Below the pieces are notes generated by a model, which saw nothing but the letters and a program-made list of their open reading frames with translations, was not told where the DNA came from and searched no databases. The translations under genes and the position numbers were made by a program. A stretch of DNA of 64,000 nucleotides from the NCBI GenBank assembly GCA_964017065.1, contig OZ024788.1, positions 8,527,202 to 8,591,201 of the forward strand, read 5' to 3'. Each line of letters opens with the position of its first letter. The stretch's first letter is position 1. This DNA comes from Haliclona indistincta. Taxonomy: Eukaryota; Porifera; Demospongiae; Haplosclerida; Chalinidae. Below, piece after piece: positions 24,105 through 36,830 of this stretch.

Positions 24105-24751
24105 GGCGAAACCGTACCGGGTCTTGCAGTAGGTGTGGTCTGTGTGACTGCACGCGCACTAATTAGAATAACCACTAGGTTCAAAATACAATCAGTTATG
24201 ACACTGGTACATTGCTGTTCACATGCATACTAACTAATTCTATCCATGCAGTCCTTAAGATATTGGAACTGCTTTCTTAACTAGTAGCTAGCTTTGAACA
24301 AAATGCAGATCTGGATTATCGTACAATTAAAGGTAAGTTGCACTGCAAATATACAGAACATGTACAGTAATCTAATAAAATTATTAACCTGTCTTTATCA
24401 TAATTCACAACTTGACACCATGACAGTTGTACTACTATGCTCATGTGCTGAAGTGACAAGAATGAGAGCACATCAACCTGAACGACATTGTACGTATAAG
24501 TACAGATCACGTACTATACGAGTTCGTATAAACACGCATGTACAGCTTCAATAAAGTCACTAGTGCATGTGATACAGTAATACTAACTTATATTCTCCTT
24601 ATAAATTATATTTCAAAGACATAGCAATAGTACTAGTCAAAGTCTTGATTGTACAATAAATTATTACGTCAATAGTTATACAATAATACACACCTATAGT
24701 TTACTATAATGATAATAATTATACAGAGCACATTAATCACGAATGCGTGCA
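24105..24751. other. Intergenic between NLR-B 5' end and NLR-C 3' end
   Basis: About 650 bp that must hold the NLR-C 3' UTR and NLR-B promoter. The open frames here are AT-rich and unconvincing. No clear core promoter motif was identified. Confidence 0.35.
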
Positions 24752-27528
24752 TCACATATTCTGCCATCGTGAAAGGCACTTTGAGGAACGGTCATATTCA
24801 GGAATGGTGAGGCTCTCCCGGATGGTATCATGATTTCGCATGTAGTACTCAAATTGATGACTGAGTTGCAATACTTTGATACTATCGTGTTCATTAACCA
24901 CTCGAATCAGCTCGTTGCAATGTTCGCAATTTTTCTTTTCATGATATTCACATAGTACAGTCAATTCTTCAAGACGAGATTGACCTTTGCTCTTCTTCAA
25001 ACCAGTGACTAAATGTTGTACGAACGAATCATCGACTCCTTTGATGGCACACCATTTTAAGTTGCAATTGGATGCTATTGCTTCCACTAATTCAAAAGGA
25101 ATACTTGAGCTGTGACGATAGTGAAACTCGAGTGAATACAGTAGAAACCCTTCAAGGACACACAGCGGAGACTGAAGGAAGTGCATGAGACCAGTACAGG
25201 CATCTTCAGGAATCTTACAAGATTTGATCTTCAATATTTTAAGAGAAGAAGTCTCGCATTTGGTGAGTTGGGGAGTGAGGGTTAAATGAAATAACTGAAG
25301 AACAGCTAGATTCGGAGAAATTGTAAGAAAATAAGAAGGAAAATCAGAAAAAGTATATGCCGTTATTTCGTGTGTTACAGGGCATGTCTGTAGTTGTTTG
25401 GAAATAGCTGAAATGTCATCCATGTTTTTAGACAAGCATGAATTTACTTCGAACCAAAGATATAGTTTCTCAAGAGTAATAAATGAAGGAATAACTTGAA
25501 GAAGAGGTAGAAAACCTTTTGTAAGAACACCATTTACAAGCAAATTCTTCAACAATGGATAAAATAGATGAAACTTTCTGTACTCTCTTTCCCCAACTTC
25601 TTCTTGCTGAGGTACTGATTGTATAAAGAGTTCTGTTACTCTCTGGGTATGAGGATGTAGCAGATGCAGCCATGGGATATTATTTTCAAACACAATCAAT
25701 TTCATTATATGCCCGGCATTACAAGACTGTTCAGATGACATATCTAGACCTTTTGAAAGTGCTTTAAAGTATAGAACACACAACAATGCTTTCTTTCGTT
25801 CCTCAAGTGGGAGTGCTTTCATGTATTCTTCGCCTAATTGAAACAGAAAGTGTTTATCACTTGCAAAGGTTGTGGTATTGAGCTGCCACGATCTGTTGCT
25901 GTGTGGAATACAGTAGCCAATTACAAATAGATCTAGTGGAATATGAGGTTTAGGTACATCCATAAGACCTTGAGTGGACTGCTTTGCCGGTAAGTGGGCA
26001 GAAAATGTTGCTAAACGAATGAGGTCAGGAGTCTGAGTCTCATAAAGTAGATGCATTGCTGACAAGGATCGAGTTGGACCATTTTCTAAAAGTGCTTCAA
26101 CATTACAACTCTGAAGTTTAGCTAATCCTGCCATAAAGAGAAAAACAGCCTTATGATGGCAGTCTTGACGATATTCACATTCACGGCAATATTCATAGAC
26201 ACATTTGTGGCAATATGAGTCAAGGAAGTGCTCGAGAGGACATTCTAATCGTAAAACAATTTTCAGTCGTTCTAACGAATCCTGTTGTGAGCAATAGTAA
26301 GCAGCGAGATACTCTTGTAAGGTGAGATTCAAGAAGCTATAAGATTCAGAGTTCTCCCTACCTGGATAGACTTCGTCAACTTTCTGCATTAGACCTAGTG
26401 TATCAAAATCTGTTGGCTTGTCAAATACATACATACTCTCCTTTATCCCCTGTGCTGCTAACTCAGCTAGTGCCATAAATGACTTATTGGCCTTTTCTGG
26501 TAAGTCAGTAAATTCCTTTAAAACCCAATTAATCTGACTATACTCACGGTGGGTGCTCAGGTATCGTAGCAACAGAGTAGTTACCAGGTCAGTATATAAC
26601 TCCGTTAGGGTACTAGGGGAATACTCTGTATCGCCATGGTTCCAATGGAGACGATAAAGGTCTGTTATCATGACACACTGAGCTGGTATGTGCATCAGAG
26701 TGTGTATGTATGTGTTAGAGGACAAGTAGGATTTAAAAGCAGTTAGTAATTCATCATTGTCACTACTACAAGCTGAAGTGATGTAGTTATTTATGCATTG
26801 ATTTGTAAAACAAGATACCTGAATGTGCCTATCAGAATGTTCATGTTGTCGCCTGCAACTAGCTTTGCTAAGAATCATAATAGTTGCACCTGGTAGCAAG
26901 TCTTTATCAGTAAGTTGCTGATAGACTGACCTGTGTGTTGGCATTTGCTGCTCATTTAGCTGATCATGACCATCGACAATAAAGAGGACTTTTTTGCCCT
27001 CAGACGTGACTAAGTCTTGACAAATCTTCTCTCTCATAGCTTGATCAGGATGGTAAAGGAAGTCACTGAGTAACTTAGCTTCACGAACTTGTTCGTTGCA
27101 TAGATCAATAAAAATCACAATTGACCAATCCTGAAGCAGCTCGCCAATAGCCCATTTGTGGCAAAGCTCCCAAGCAAAAGCTGTTTTACCCATGCCAGGA
27201 ACACCTTCGACCAGAATACTTGTGGATGATATGGCCTTAATGCACTTACCAATGTCACAAATTTTTAACTTGCTTTTCTTGGCTGGTTTATAGTTGTAAA
27301 GTCGTAAAGATATGGACTCCTCCTCTTCTCTATCGTTACGCCTATCGTCTCCAAAGTATTGCTTTTCAGCTGAGACCGAGTCAAGCAAAGGGTACAAGAA
27401 AAGGTTGAACGGTTGGTACTGTCTCGATGTAGTGCGCCTTTTGTGTACATATACATGCTTGAGGTATGACTTGAACTGATCTAGAGGATTCCGATCATGC
27501 TCTTCAGATGAAGGTAAGATAGCAATTG
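24752..27528 (-). other. NLR-C exon 6: NACHT ATPase and LRR
   Basis: Acceptor TATTACAG at 27531-27529; open for 925 codons to the stop at 24752. Segments: NPLDQFKSYLKHVYVHK, an acidic DREEEESISLRLYNY, GVPGMGKT, VLFIVDGHDQL, TIMILSKAS, LYRLHWNHGDTEYSPST, SFLNLTLQEYLAAYYCS, a Cys/His insert (SYCHKCVYEYCRECEY), VIGYCIPHSNRSWQL, LHLLHPHTQRVTELFIQS and then leucine-rich units such as LKILKIKSCKIPEDA. Confidence 0.93.
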
Positions 27529-30500
27529 CTGTAATAAAATAATTATAGCATTATGTAATGACAATAATTATGACATGTTTCATTGTTTCAACAAGTCATG
27601 AAATGGAATCAATTTTGTATATGGGATTTGGGCACTACATTGCATTCATAATTATCCTTTACTTTAAGTTTCATAATTATTGGTACAATTGTACTTCAAT
27701 ATTTGATTATACAGTTATAAGTACACTTATCAGTAACAGGATATCAGATCAAGCAAGTGTTTGCAATCTTGCTATTAAGTACTGAAACTTTGCAATACGG
27801 GTAGTTTTTTAAAACCAAACTTGGCACATTATGCATTCAAATTAGGCTGTGTTTTCGAGTTATGCATGGTGTGATTCCTTCTTCATAAACAAATTAGTCA
27901 ACAGTGCATCTTGAAGGCTTGATCAGTGATAGTACTGCTTGCACAAACCCATAAGTATAGCAGTGAAACTAGTGAGAGTTGAAGGGCCACTTCACTAGCT
28001 GCTCGACAAGTGAGCAGCTAGAATTACAACCTTGCCCCAAACCTAACGAAAAATTATTTTGTAACTTTTTGAGAATTTTTGACCGAATTTTTGAAAAATT
28101 GAGAATTTTTGACCAAAAATATCAAGTCTGTTTTTGAGTGCTCACTTGAGTGTACGGCATGGTGCATTTAAAAAGCGAGTACAATCTGTCTATAAGCAAC
28201 AGTGAAAATTCAAAACTTAGGACACCTCGAGCTCAGTGGCACGTAAAGGGCGTTATGGATGGGTATAGTGACCCTTAGCCAATCACATCATAGTAGCATT
28301 ACCAGACTCCCTATGATACAGAAACTTATAATGACTGTATATACATGTAAGACCCTGCATGGTGCTTTGTCAAATTGCTTACCGTAACGTTGAGAGCTTA
28401 GTTCCATTTGTCTTTGTTGTAGTTGAAAATATGCTTTCATCTTGGTTTGGACCGCTTTAAGTCTTTGCTCCTTCCTTTTCATTTCTTTCTGTTCCCTTAG
28501 CTCAATCTCTTCACATTGCTTTTTAGCAAGTTTAGTATACCATGGATCATCACCAGTTTCTATAAAAAAATGGATCATGTCACATAGAAATAGGTTGCCA
28601 GACTGAGAGATTACAGAAAATAAATCTGATACGCAACTGCTGCTCACTGTATACAAGTGTAATTTATGCCTAAACTAAAAAACATGATTATTTACTTACT
28701 ATGAACTACAGTTTCAAATTGAAAAGGAAGAGGTTGTTTGAGATCCAGCACTATACTATCATTGTGAGGTAATAAGATACTGCTGCTGTTGCTTGACGGT
28801 ACAAGCAATTCCTTTGGAACATCTGTCACTGCATAATAAGAATATCAAAATTAATTAGAAATCTTTTCCTGTAAAAAACTTTTGGATCATATCACATACG
28901 AATAGAATGCCAGAGATGCAGAAAATGCACATGACACATAATGAGTTTCTAATAGCCATTATACAGTCAATAAGTTAGTGCATTACATAACTAGGCACCG
29001 AAGGTGCTTATGCCTCGGTGGTATGTTATGCACCTCGGTGGAATGTTATGCATACATGCCTGTCTGACTAAATATGCTGAACTGAAATACAAAAGCACCA
29101 AAGCGGTGCTGATGCCTCGGTGCAGTCATAAAACTAAAAGTTATAAAAACATGCATAAATATCCACAAACACAACTAGCTACCATTCCACAAACGCAGTA
29201 AACTATATATCCACCATTCTACAAACACGTACTGCAGATGCATGTATACATGATTTTTTCTGTACAGCAACAATCACAATGCAGTGCTTTAGTCAGCTTC
29301 TAGGTAGTCAAGTAATAGTTAACTCCCGGTCTCTGAGGCGATACGGGATATATACCGAGGTGGTTAATTATGCTGTCCGAGGGCGGAGCCCGAGGATGGC
29401 ATAATTAACCACCGAGGTATTATCCCGATCGCCGAAGAGCCAGGAGTTAACTGACTTGTACCCATCTGCAGTCTTCTCGTGGTGTTTGTAGCTGCTGTAG
29501 CTGTTCTGTAGCTTGTAAGCGAAGATCTACAAGCGATGGGAGCCCAGGGCACTCGCCTCCAAGCACACACTCGCCAGGTCTATAATGGCGAACGCCCGTG
29601 TTCAAGTTGGGCGACAAACGAAGCCTGGCGTCAACTTTTGTGCAGCTAAAATGCATGGTAACTTGGCTTTCAGGCAGCAATGCTGGCTGACCTTTCCCAA
29701 AGGTTAAGGTGGCGGGTTACCTTTCGCCCACGCGCTTAGTATACCGTGATAATGACATCATCAAGTGGTGCAAATAATGATATTCACGTGTGCAAATAAT
29801 GAATTCACGACAAAAGGGGTGGAGCTCGCTGAGAAACAACACACGGCAATGGCAGAAATGAACTCAGATTTTTCCCACAAGATTTTGGAAGCTGTGTCGA
29901 GAGCTGCGTTCACTGACTAGTATCTACATGTACATAAGTAACATTCGGAGTGAATGGTGGGGCCTTTTTTGAAAATTTGCTATTTTAGAAGCAACGCTGA
30001 TGCCTCAAACGCAGGTCACTGGCGCACTCTTTCCTTTTAGCGACAATAAAATCTTGATTCAAGAAAGATAGCGAGAAGACACTCCATCATTCACTCAAAG
30101 GTTGTATTTGCTCGAATATAAACCATTTTTCGTAGACTAGCTAACGCTACACGTCGCGTAATCTTGTGGGAAAAATAGCTGCTGTGTTCCTTAGGATTGT
30201 GTCGACTCTGCTCTTTGCTTATTTCCTCAAGAGTCATTGGTTATGCGAGGACACTTACTACGATGCCTTATAGCGACTTTTGTGCTGATTGCATATTTCT
30301 GTCAAGAGTTCCAAGCGAAAACAGTTTTTCTCATTAATATTCATAAATTTTGTAACCCGCCACCTTAACACGTGCGCCAAAAATTTATTGATAATTTATT
30401 GACGATGGCCCACTAGTATCTGCTATTTTGTGGGGTATAAAGCTCCACGCACTTTCGCCGGGTGGGCAGGTGTGGACAAGGGACTAGTGCCACTTTGCCA

Positions 30501-33500
30501 CTTCCTGGAAAATATCCATAATTTATTGGACAGGTTTAACTTTAATATCCTGGAAAATATCCATATTTCCCTGGGTATTAGTAATATATAAACCATGGCT
30601 TGGAGGTGTGTATGCCGAATATACCACCCGAGGTCGAGGTCAGAGGAAGTTTGCAGCCGAGATAAATCGAGGCTGCAAACTTCCGATGACCGAGACCGAG
30701 GGTGGTATATTCGGCATACACACCGACAAGCCATGGTTCATATGTTATATACCTTAGTGTGTGGGCGTCGCTTCTTGCTCGTGCTCGCGTTCGCGTGGAT
30801 CTCGATTTAGCGGTGAGTCACGGGCCGAGAGGAGGCCCCAAGTGTGTACGCGTACCTGAGTAGAGTGTGTGGCAAAGACTTGGACAGCTTTGTGCTTCTA
30901 GAGCGAAAGAGCGATCGCCAAGTTTTCTTGTATTCATTGCAATATTCAACATGACTTGGGCGGGGTTTGTCAAATGCTTGCCAATTTAATACCCACTAGT
31001 GTCAGGATGATTTTACACTATAAATCTCAGCCACTTCTGCACATGTTCGCCCTGCAACTGGGTGCTGCTAGTTGCAAGGCGAATAACTGTTCGAGGATGC
31101 CTTCGCGCAACCTCAACCTGGACACGTGACCAGGGCACACCTCTTGGTTAACCCCTTGAGGAGTGTATTGTGGTATATATCGTATAATCTCCATGGTGGA
31201 TTATGCGATATATACCACCATGGTGGAATATGAGAAATATACCACCTGTGCCTTGTATTGGGACGCCCACACACTATGGTATATATAGTAGTTATATACC
31301 GATCAGGAGGTGTTTAAGCGATTTAAAGCCCGCGGGCGTAGCCCAAGGGCTTTAAATGCTTAAACACCAACTGTGAGGTATATAACTACTTTAAACCATA
31401 GTGCGCTGCTTGCCTGACGTCTAGCTGGCTATCTTTCGTCGCAGGAAGACCGCAGAGCAGCCCAAGCGCCATTTCTTTGTGGATTCTCGAACGCGGCGGC
31501 CATCTTGAAACGCGTGCGGGCTGTACACGATTTATAGCCCTCATTAACGCTCGTTACATCAAAGAGAATTATTCATACTGTGGTTTAAGATTGAGATAGC
31601 GTCCATAGTTTGCTTACACAATTTCTTTAGACATATGCGCTGCTATCCTGTAGTGAAATTTTAACCTATCAGCTTCTAGGCAGTCAACTGTGGATAGTTT
31701 TGTCTACGGAGAACTGTAGATCGCCATCGATCGCGAGGTAAGCAATCACGCCATAACTCACGAACAGAGCCTTATAACCAAAATTCTTATAATTTCATTT
31801 TCAAGCAAATATCGACTTTAGCTTGTGTTGAACGTTTCAGCGCTTAGTTTTCAGCGAGCTACGAGAAATCGTTGCAACGGAATGACAGACAGAATGACAC
31901 CACAACTACTGTATGCCTCGTGGCTCCGCCCACCGAGGCATAATTATGTGCTATGTTGAGACACCACAAGCCATGACCTACTAATCAATTTCAAAAATAA
32001 TCTTTCACAAAAGCACTGATGTTCTAGAACCACTCCTATAATCACAGTTAGGTATAGTGCATGCAGAGTATAGTGGCTTGAGGATTACCCAGCTAGGCAC
32101 ATGCTATAATGTACTTGGAGGCTTCACAAGATCTAAGTATGTAACTAAATCTGCATTTCAATCATTCATTAGAGGATTTAAACTCATGTGCTAGCAATTC
32201 CTGCATACTTACCAAAAGCATTTTCATGTTGTAGCTGAGGCTGCACTCCGTCACACTGTGTTCCTGTTGATACTGTTGTTGGGACTTCTAAACAATGTGA
32301 TAAGTAATAACATAAAACTGTGAGCCTCAACTATAACAGCAAGAGTATATAAGCAAGAGTATATAAGCAAGAGTATATTTCAGCAAGAGTATATAACTGA
32401 GAATAGTGTCGAATCTTCGATACCCATGTAGAAACACTGTGTACAAAGTAACGTGACTCCCTGTGAGGTCGAGATTGTTCAAGTATACAGAGGAGACCAC
32501 ATGGTGATTGTAAGATTGTCCCACGTTAAACCACACAGGAAGTCATTTTACTTAAGCCGTGTCCGCACTGGCGTTCCAATTGCGCACTGAACCGCATTCA
32601 ATGCGGTTTGGCTCCGTCCGCACTGCGCATAAGTGCACGCAAATTTTCGGATGCGGATTCAATGCACATTCGTCCCAATCCACTTTCATATGTGCTTTCA
32701 AGTCGATCGTAACTGAATTGAGTCTGGGTGTGGTCTCGATCACATGGCTTGCTTTGTGAAGAGAGCTAACTTGAGCGCTGACTAAGACCGCCCTAGTGTG
32801 TGCTGGAAGTAAAACAAAGCGTAGGACCCATCAGGCTAGCGCTGGTACGTGACTAGGTTAGTTTTTAGCTTTCAGCAAACTGTTGCTTACGTCACATGAC
32901 GTGATCGACACCAGCAACTATCTGCTTGATCTTGTTCTAGTGTGGACGTGCTCGATGCAGCTTGAAAAATTGGGTATCCAAATTCGTAAACTTCTATTAT
33001 ATTTCAGAAGACTCAGTCTCACATATCAATTGTGTATGGCCTAGTGTTCTAATAAGTTAGTTCGGTTTCCTGCTCCGCCTACAGTGCTTCTCTTCTTGAC
33101 TCTCTTAGAGAGTCTAATTGTGATGTTTTTACATATTATGCTGTAAAAATTTTATCAAAGGTAATACAATCCTCAAATCTGGTCTGATGTATGGTATATC
33201 ATGCTAACAGATGGACTAAAATTAATGGCGTCGCCAGCAGGCCCTTTTCGTGAAATACCAATGCTTTATGCTTATCCAGCAAGTAAGTGCTCTAGTCCAG
33301 ATATATACAAGGTTATAATTATGTGCAAGTTTGGTAGTTGTTGTTTCACAGCGATAGCTAACTGAAGAAGATGAACAACCTGCGTTCCGGTTTACCACTT
33401 TAAAAGTCTGCCAAAGGCATCTCTAAATAAACTCACCTGATCAATCTCAAATGGCTGAAATTTTGAGAAACATCGGGATGGTAAAGATCTCGAATGCCTC

Positions 33501-36146
33501 TGTGAGAGTTGCCATCTTAATTTACAATAACAAGCAAACGATTGCGTAATGTTAATGGACTTCTTGAGCACATCCATTACCAGAAATAAAGGACATCACA
33601 CGGAATTACATTTATGCACAGAACACGATTTACTTGTAATGTAACACGATTAATATAACGGGTTGCTAATGACAACTGCTCCGTTCCGTGAAGGTCACCT
33701 TGGATCATAGTTCACTGTGTGTCTTCTTGCACAGTTTCTACTGGTCCCAGTAGCGTCTGTGGTACTGAAAAGGACTCCTATTGGTGCGCCTTGAACGTCT
33801 GTTTCCTTCGCTCTGAACCACAAAGTCTTGTCGCCGTTCGCTAGCATGGTGCAGGTAGGCAACTTCACAGCTCTACAACGCTTGCAGTAGACGTCCACTG
33901 TTTCAACACGGTTGTGTATAGCTATGCTAAGAAGCTCAAGCTTATGTATTACCTGTAACAATGTTCTTTTCAGAACAGAAAGTAAGCAGCGCGACGAAAT
34001 CAGAGCTCATAGAGAATGGCGGTCACGGAGTGACTTCTGGCTCCCTCCTGAGCCTTTGCTACACTAGAATTGCCAAGTACTAGCTTCTAGACAGTCTAGG
34101 GATAGTCTGAGATACTAGCGCTACAGTTTAAACCGAATAAACCATGCTCAAACTGTACTAAACGCAACTGCTGTACTTCATTTCTTCCCGGGCAAAACTT
34201 GTTTCTTACCTAACTTCACCTCAAAAGTGGAACCTACTTTTTTCTTTGGATTTCAATTTTGAACACACCATTCAAATCTTCAGACCCTGTTCTATTAGAC
34301 CTGGGGTCGACCATCTCAAAATCGAGTTTAGTTTTTTAGTTACAGTCGCTCAAAAATCGATAAAAATCATATTTTGACATCAGCTAATACATTAGCAATT
34401 GGGCGATAGTCGCGACTTTGAAGTGCGTTTTGGAACGGACTTTTTTCAACTCTACTGCAACATTTTTAGCTCAAACGATAGCTAATAGGCTGAAGTTTGC
34501 TATCCTGGGTCGACCAAGTGAAAATCTAGTTTGTGGAAGTCAGGACGCCGAGAAGAAGTTCATCTTCCAATGAACACAATACATTAACTAAAGTGAATAT
34601 ACGGACCTAAGTTTTGATAGTATACGGAAATTGTAACAGGATGTCGTTATTAGCTGGCAATGCAAAAGCTTGCCAGGTTGATAATACTAGCTAGAAAATC
34701 GATATTATAGTGAAGATACAGGCAGTGATTTGTTTTCAGGCCATTGCAACCGCCATCTTGGTCACTCCTACATGTCATTGCCAAGCAGTAATGACAATAC
34801 TTCGCGCTTTCATAATGCGCTCCTGTTCAGTTTGTGCACATTATACATATCACAATCATGCTGGGCAACTTTTGTTATATGCAACTTCATGTGCGCAATA
34901 TTACAGAATGAATAAATACCTTGTTCAAATGTTCTTTCAATGAGCTCAGCAAGTGCACCAAATTCAGACAGTCTAAGACACTCTATCAAGTGCTGATACG
35001 TACGAGTAGGTGCATCACTTGTCAGCCATTTCTGGAGGATGGCATGTGTGACACTCTCAGCACCAACTTGAATGTGGTCCCTTTTGATCAGATCAACTGC
35101 TGTTCCATTATCATCTTCTAGGAGACACATTCCAAACGTCACGTAGTCTTTAGCCGAAATCTCTTTAATGATGTTCAGTGGTTTACCATCTGCTCCTTTC
35201 ATTATTTTCAACTTCAGTAATGTGGGAGTGTCACCTACAAGTGTATTTCCACATAATTATACGCAATAAAATTTACAGTGAAAATGCGAACATCTGAATC
35301 ACAAAACAACATGGAAACTTCAAAACGGAGCCAGGTGAGTAAACTTTTAATGAGTTTCTCTAGGCCTCTAAACTCACAAAGAATGCTAGCAAGACTCCTG
35401 AAACAGTATGAAGAAAATTTACATTTTATGCGCTGGTTAATGCATACCAGCGAGGACAGCATGCTCGCCTGAAAACGGCACACCCACATTCCACATGCTT
35501 AAGTGACTTTTGCTGGCAAACTGTGGTAAAACGGAATAGTGTACATTCTTATGTTTTAGACTGAACATTCCAGTATAAATGCCGCCTTAATTTTGAGTAT
35601 TGCACTAGACCAAATCCGCACCCAAAATGCATGTAAGAAGTGTATGCACTGAATGGTAATTAATGTGCATTGTACATTGTTTCATTGATACTCACCAGGA
35701 CTAGGTCCGGGATTTGTTTCCACATCACCGGAGATGATCAGAGCCTGAGAGATGATCACTATCAGTAGTATGAGTCTGACTAGAGCCTCTCGTAACAGAC
35801 ACCTGTTAGTGTTGCGGAGTAAACTACTAAAGGAAGAGCTTGAAGTAGACAAGAAGGATGACCAGAAGAAAGTAAAAATGAATAGGAAATTCTTGAGCGA
35901 GTTGATTATTGTTCGCACTTTAGTTGCAGAGTTACTGGCACTAGTAAAGAGCGGTTCGGCATCTTGTGTGACTGCAGAATGACTAGCAGCAGCTGCTGCA
36001 GGGGGCTGTTCTTTAGCTGCATAACGTCTGCGTCGACGATGAAATTTGAAAGGTACGTGGGATGAAAAAAGAGAAGACAGGAAACCAGAGTAGCGCTTGC
36101 TGTTGAAGGTACCTATTCGAGCTCGCCAAAGCTCCACAGAGATCAT
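24752..36146 (-). CDS. NLR-C: 2A-Death-NACHT-LRR receptor, apparently intact
   Basis: Exons in transcript order: 35696-36146 (2A leader), 34920-35234 (Death), 32213-32287 and 28700-28828 (linkers), 28383-28559 (coiled coil), 24752-27528 (NACHT and LRR). All five internal joins are GT-AG and phase 1, giving about 1,307 residues. Start is the ATG of MISVELWRARIG. Walker A GVPGMGKTAFAW lies near residue 490 and Walker B VLFIVDGHDQL follows. The protein ends in CLSRWQNM. By family it would be an ATP-switched sensor signalling through its Death domain; the 2A leader predicts separation of N-terminal peptide and receptor during translation. This is the most complete copy and the best reference for the others. 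Confidence 0.85.
27529..28382 (-). other. NLR-C intron 5, no feature seen
   Basis: AT-rich intron. A small inverted pair CTAGCTGCTC / GAGCAGCTAG occurs near 27998-28022. No coding signal. Confidence 0.4.
28383..28559 (-). other. NLR-C exon 5: coiled-coil linker
   Basis: Symmetric 177-base exon; ETGDDPWYTKLAKKQ, then a Glu/Lys-rich helix (KEMKRKEQRLKAVQTKMK) and AYFQLQQRQMELSS. Homologous to 3312-3494 in NLR-A. Confidence 0.75.
28700..28828 (-). other. NLR-C exon 4: linker L2
   Basis: Symmetric 129-base exon reading TDVPKELLVPSSNSSSIL and NDSIVLDLKQPLPFQF. The second half is shared with L2 of NLR-A. Acceptor ATGCAG, donor A|GTAAGT. Confidence 0.7.
29318..29452. repeat. Palindrome, 135 bp
   Basis: Starts AGTTAACTCC and ends GGAGTTAACT; inner arms include CCGAGGTGGTTAATTATG and its inverted copy, around a GAGGGCGGAGCCCGAGG centre. 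Confidence 0.75.
29704..30368. repeat. TTAA-flanked MITE, 665 bp (TTAAGGTGGCGGGTTAC ends)
   Basis: Begins TTAAGGTGGCGGGTTAC and ends in the inverted copy with TTAA. Shares the first 12 bases with the elements at 17085 and 19605, so one enzyme could have moved all three. Confidence 0.8.
30591..30738. repeat. Near-perfect 148 bp hairpin
   Basis: Arms of about 70 bp (AACCATGGCTTGGAGGTGTG and its inverse) enclosing ATAAATCG. Includes TGCCGAATATACCACC and its inverted copy. Such arms create matching open frames on both strands that are not genes. Confidence 0.85.
30745..31402. repeat. Foldback segments with TATATACC motifs
   Basis: TATATACCTTAGTGTGTGGG near 30746 is inverted near 31261-31284. 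GTGGTATATATCG near 31170 is inverted near 31218. A 131 bp palindrome occupies 31272-31402 (ACTATGGTATATA ends, inner GGTGTTTAAGC/GCTTAAACACC and AAAGCCCGCGGGC core). Confidence 0.65.
32213..32287 (-). other. NLR-C exon 3: linker L1
   Basis: Symmetric 75-base exon (VPTTVSTGTQCDG, then VQPQLQHENAF). Acceptor GTTTAG, donor TTTTG|GTAAGT. No similarity to L1 of A or B. Confidence 0.55.
32288..34919 (-). other. NLR-C intron 2
   Basis: Contains near 32338-32395 four copies of CAAGAGTATATAA-like units next to a sequence related to the element at 36831-37152 (GTGTCGAA, CGTAACGTGAC-like). At 32555-32650 a CCGCACTG-rich segment holds an AACCGCATTCAATGCGGTTT palindrome. An 88-codon open frame at 33695-33961 has no recognisable domain. 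Rest: AT-rich, nothing seen. Confidence 0.4.
34920..35234 (-). other. NLR-C exon 2: Death-fold domain
   Basis: Symmetric 315-base exon reading DTPTLLKLKIMKGADGKPL, FGMCLLEDDNGTAVDLIK, VTHAILQKWLTSDAPTRTY and LIECLRLSEFGALAELIE. Layout and the W-L.....TY..LIECLR pattern are Death-like, though divergent. Acceptor TTGTAG, donor CAAG|GTATTT. Confidence 0.75.
35235..35695 (-). other. NLR-C intron 1, no feature seen
   Basis: A 461-base intron between the 2A leader and Death exon. The longer open frames here have no domain similarity. Confidence 0.4.
35696..36146 (-). other. NLR-C exon 1: hydrophobic leader with 2A motif
   Basis: 150 residues plus one base. MISVELWRARIGTFNSKRY, basic FHRRRRRY, Ala/Ser-rich middle, FFWSSFLSTSSSSF, LVRLILLIVIISQAL and GDVETNPGP then SP before donor G|GTGAGT. 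The 2A octapeptide is exact, with the last Pro near residue 148. Confidence 0.88.
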
Positions 36147-36691
36147 ACTGAATTGTGCGCACGTGATTGCACATGCATACAGCTTGGCACCAATTGGAAT
36201 AGTTATTCAGTTCAAATTCAGTACAGTAGACCTACCGCTGCTACATGTACATCTGAAATCTCAAGAATGCTTTTAAGATTAGCTGTATCTGATTAGAACA
36301 AGGTCAATGACTTAAAATTCTGCCTCATAAGCACAAGTACAATAGATCTGCAAAAAGAATTATTATTATACAGTGACTTGATTGGATGGCTTACTTTCTT
36401 TGCATAATAGTGCTGTTAGGCTCTTCATTGACTACTAGAATCAGGTCTTTGCATTAAAGAACTATAAATTTTATTTTCTAATCTACACATTACAGTCGCA
36501 ATTTTTAAAGACATGTGAAAATGGAGAAAATTAATCATTATTATACAAAATGTACATGTTGCAAAAATTATTATAATACAGTACAAGTAGAGACACTATT
36601 ATTTTTTAATAGTAGAGGGGCTTAGGAATCAGCTTGAATGGAGATGAGAGAAGAGAAACAGGATAGAGATTGACAAGTTCCACAGGACTAG
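36147..36691. other. Intergenic upstream of NLR-C
   Basis: Likely NLR-C promoter region; AT-rich with no recognisable coding signal or clear core promoter motif. Confidence 0.35.
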
Positions 36692-36830
36692 TCTAGTGTG
36701 GATGACATCAAATATTGTTCCAATGAAGTGATCCATCGAATAAGGCTAGATCCGTCAGCCTTCTTGAGATTAACTAACTGAATATATAAGGTTCTGTCAG
36801 CTGTAGACAAAAATAATGTAACAAATAAAA

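Larger units (their letters stand above)
28993..31947. mobile_element. Nest of foldback elements in NLR-C intron 3
   Basis: The outer ends are GGCACCGAAGGTGC with TATGCCTCGG on the left and CCTCGTGGCTCCGCC with CACCGAGGCATAATTATG on the right. The same ends occur, inverted, in the 574 bp element at 41637-42210, so this may be one long element of that family invaded by others (29318-29452, 29704-30368, 30591-30738, 30745-31284, 31272-31402). No transposase recognised; whether the outer ends belong together is uncertain. Confidence 0.55.

Noticed and set aside
28990..29130. Repeated CCTCGGTG units considered as a CRISPR-like array
   Set aside because: The units are irregular in spacing and belong to the ends of a foldback element family; the genome is eukaryotic.
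29364..29680. Minus-strand frames of 68 and 77 codons
   Set aside because: They lie at the edge of a palindrome within a nest of repeats, without domain or conservation.
30595..30810. Matching open frames on both strands (71 and 103 codons) starting MAWRCVCRIYHP / MACRCVCRIYHP
   Set aside because: A hairpin necessarily gives the same peptide from both strands; no gene.
33695..33961. 88-codon minus-strand frame with CKRCRAVKLPTC
   Set aside because: A Cys pair suggested a zinc ribbon, but there is no recognisable family, splice context or paralogue in the other NLR introns.
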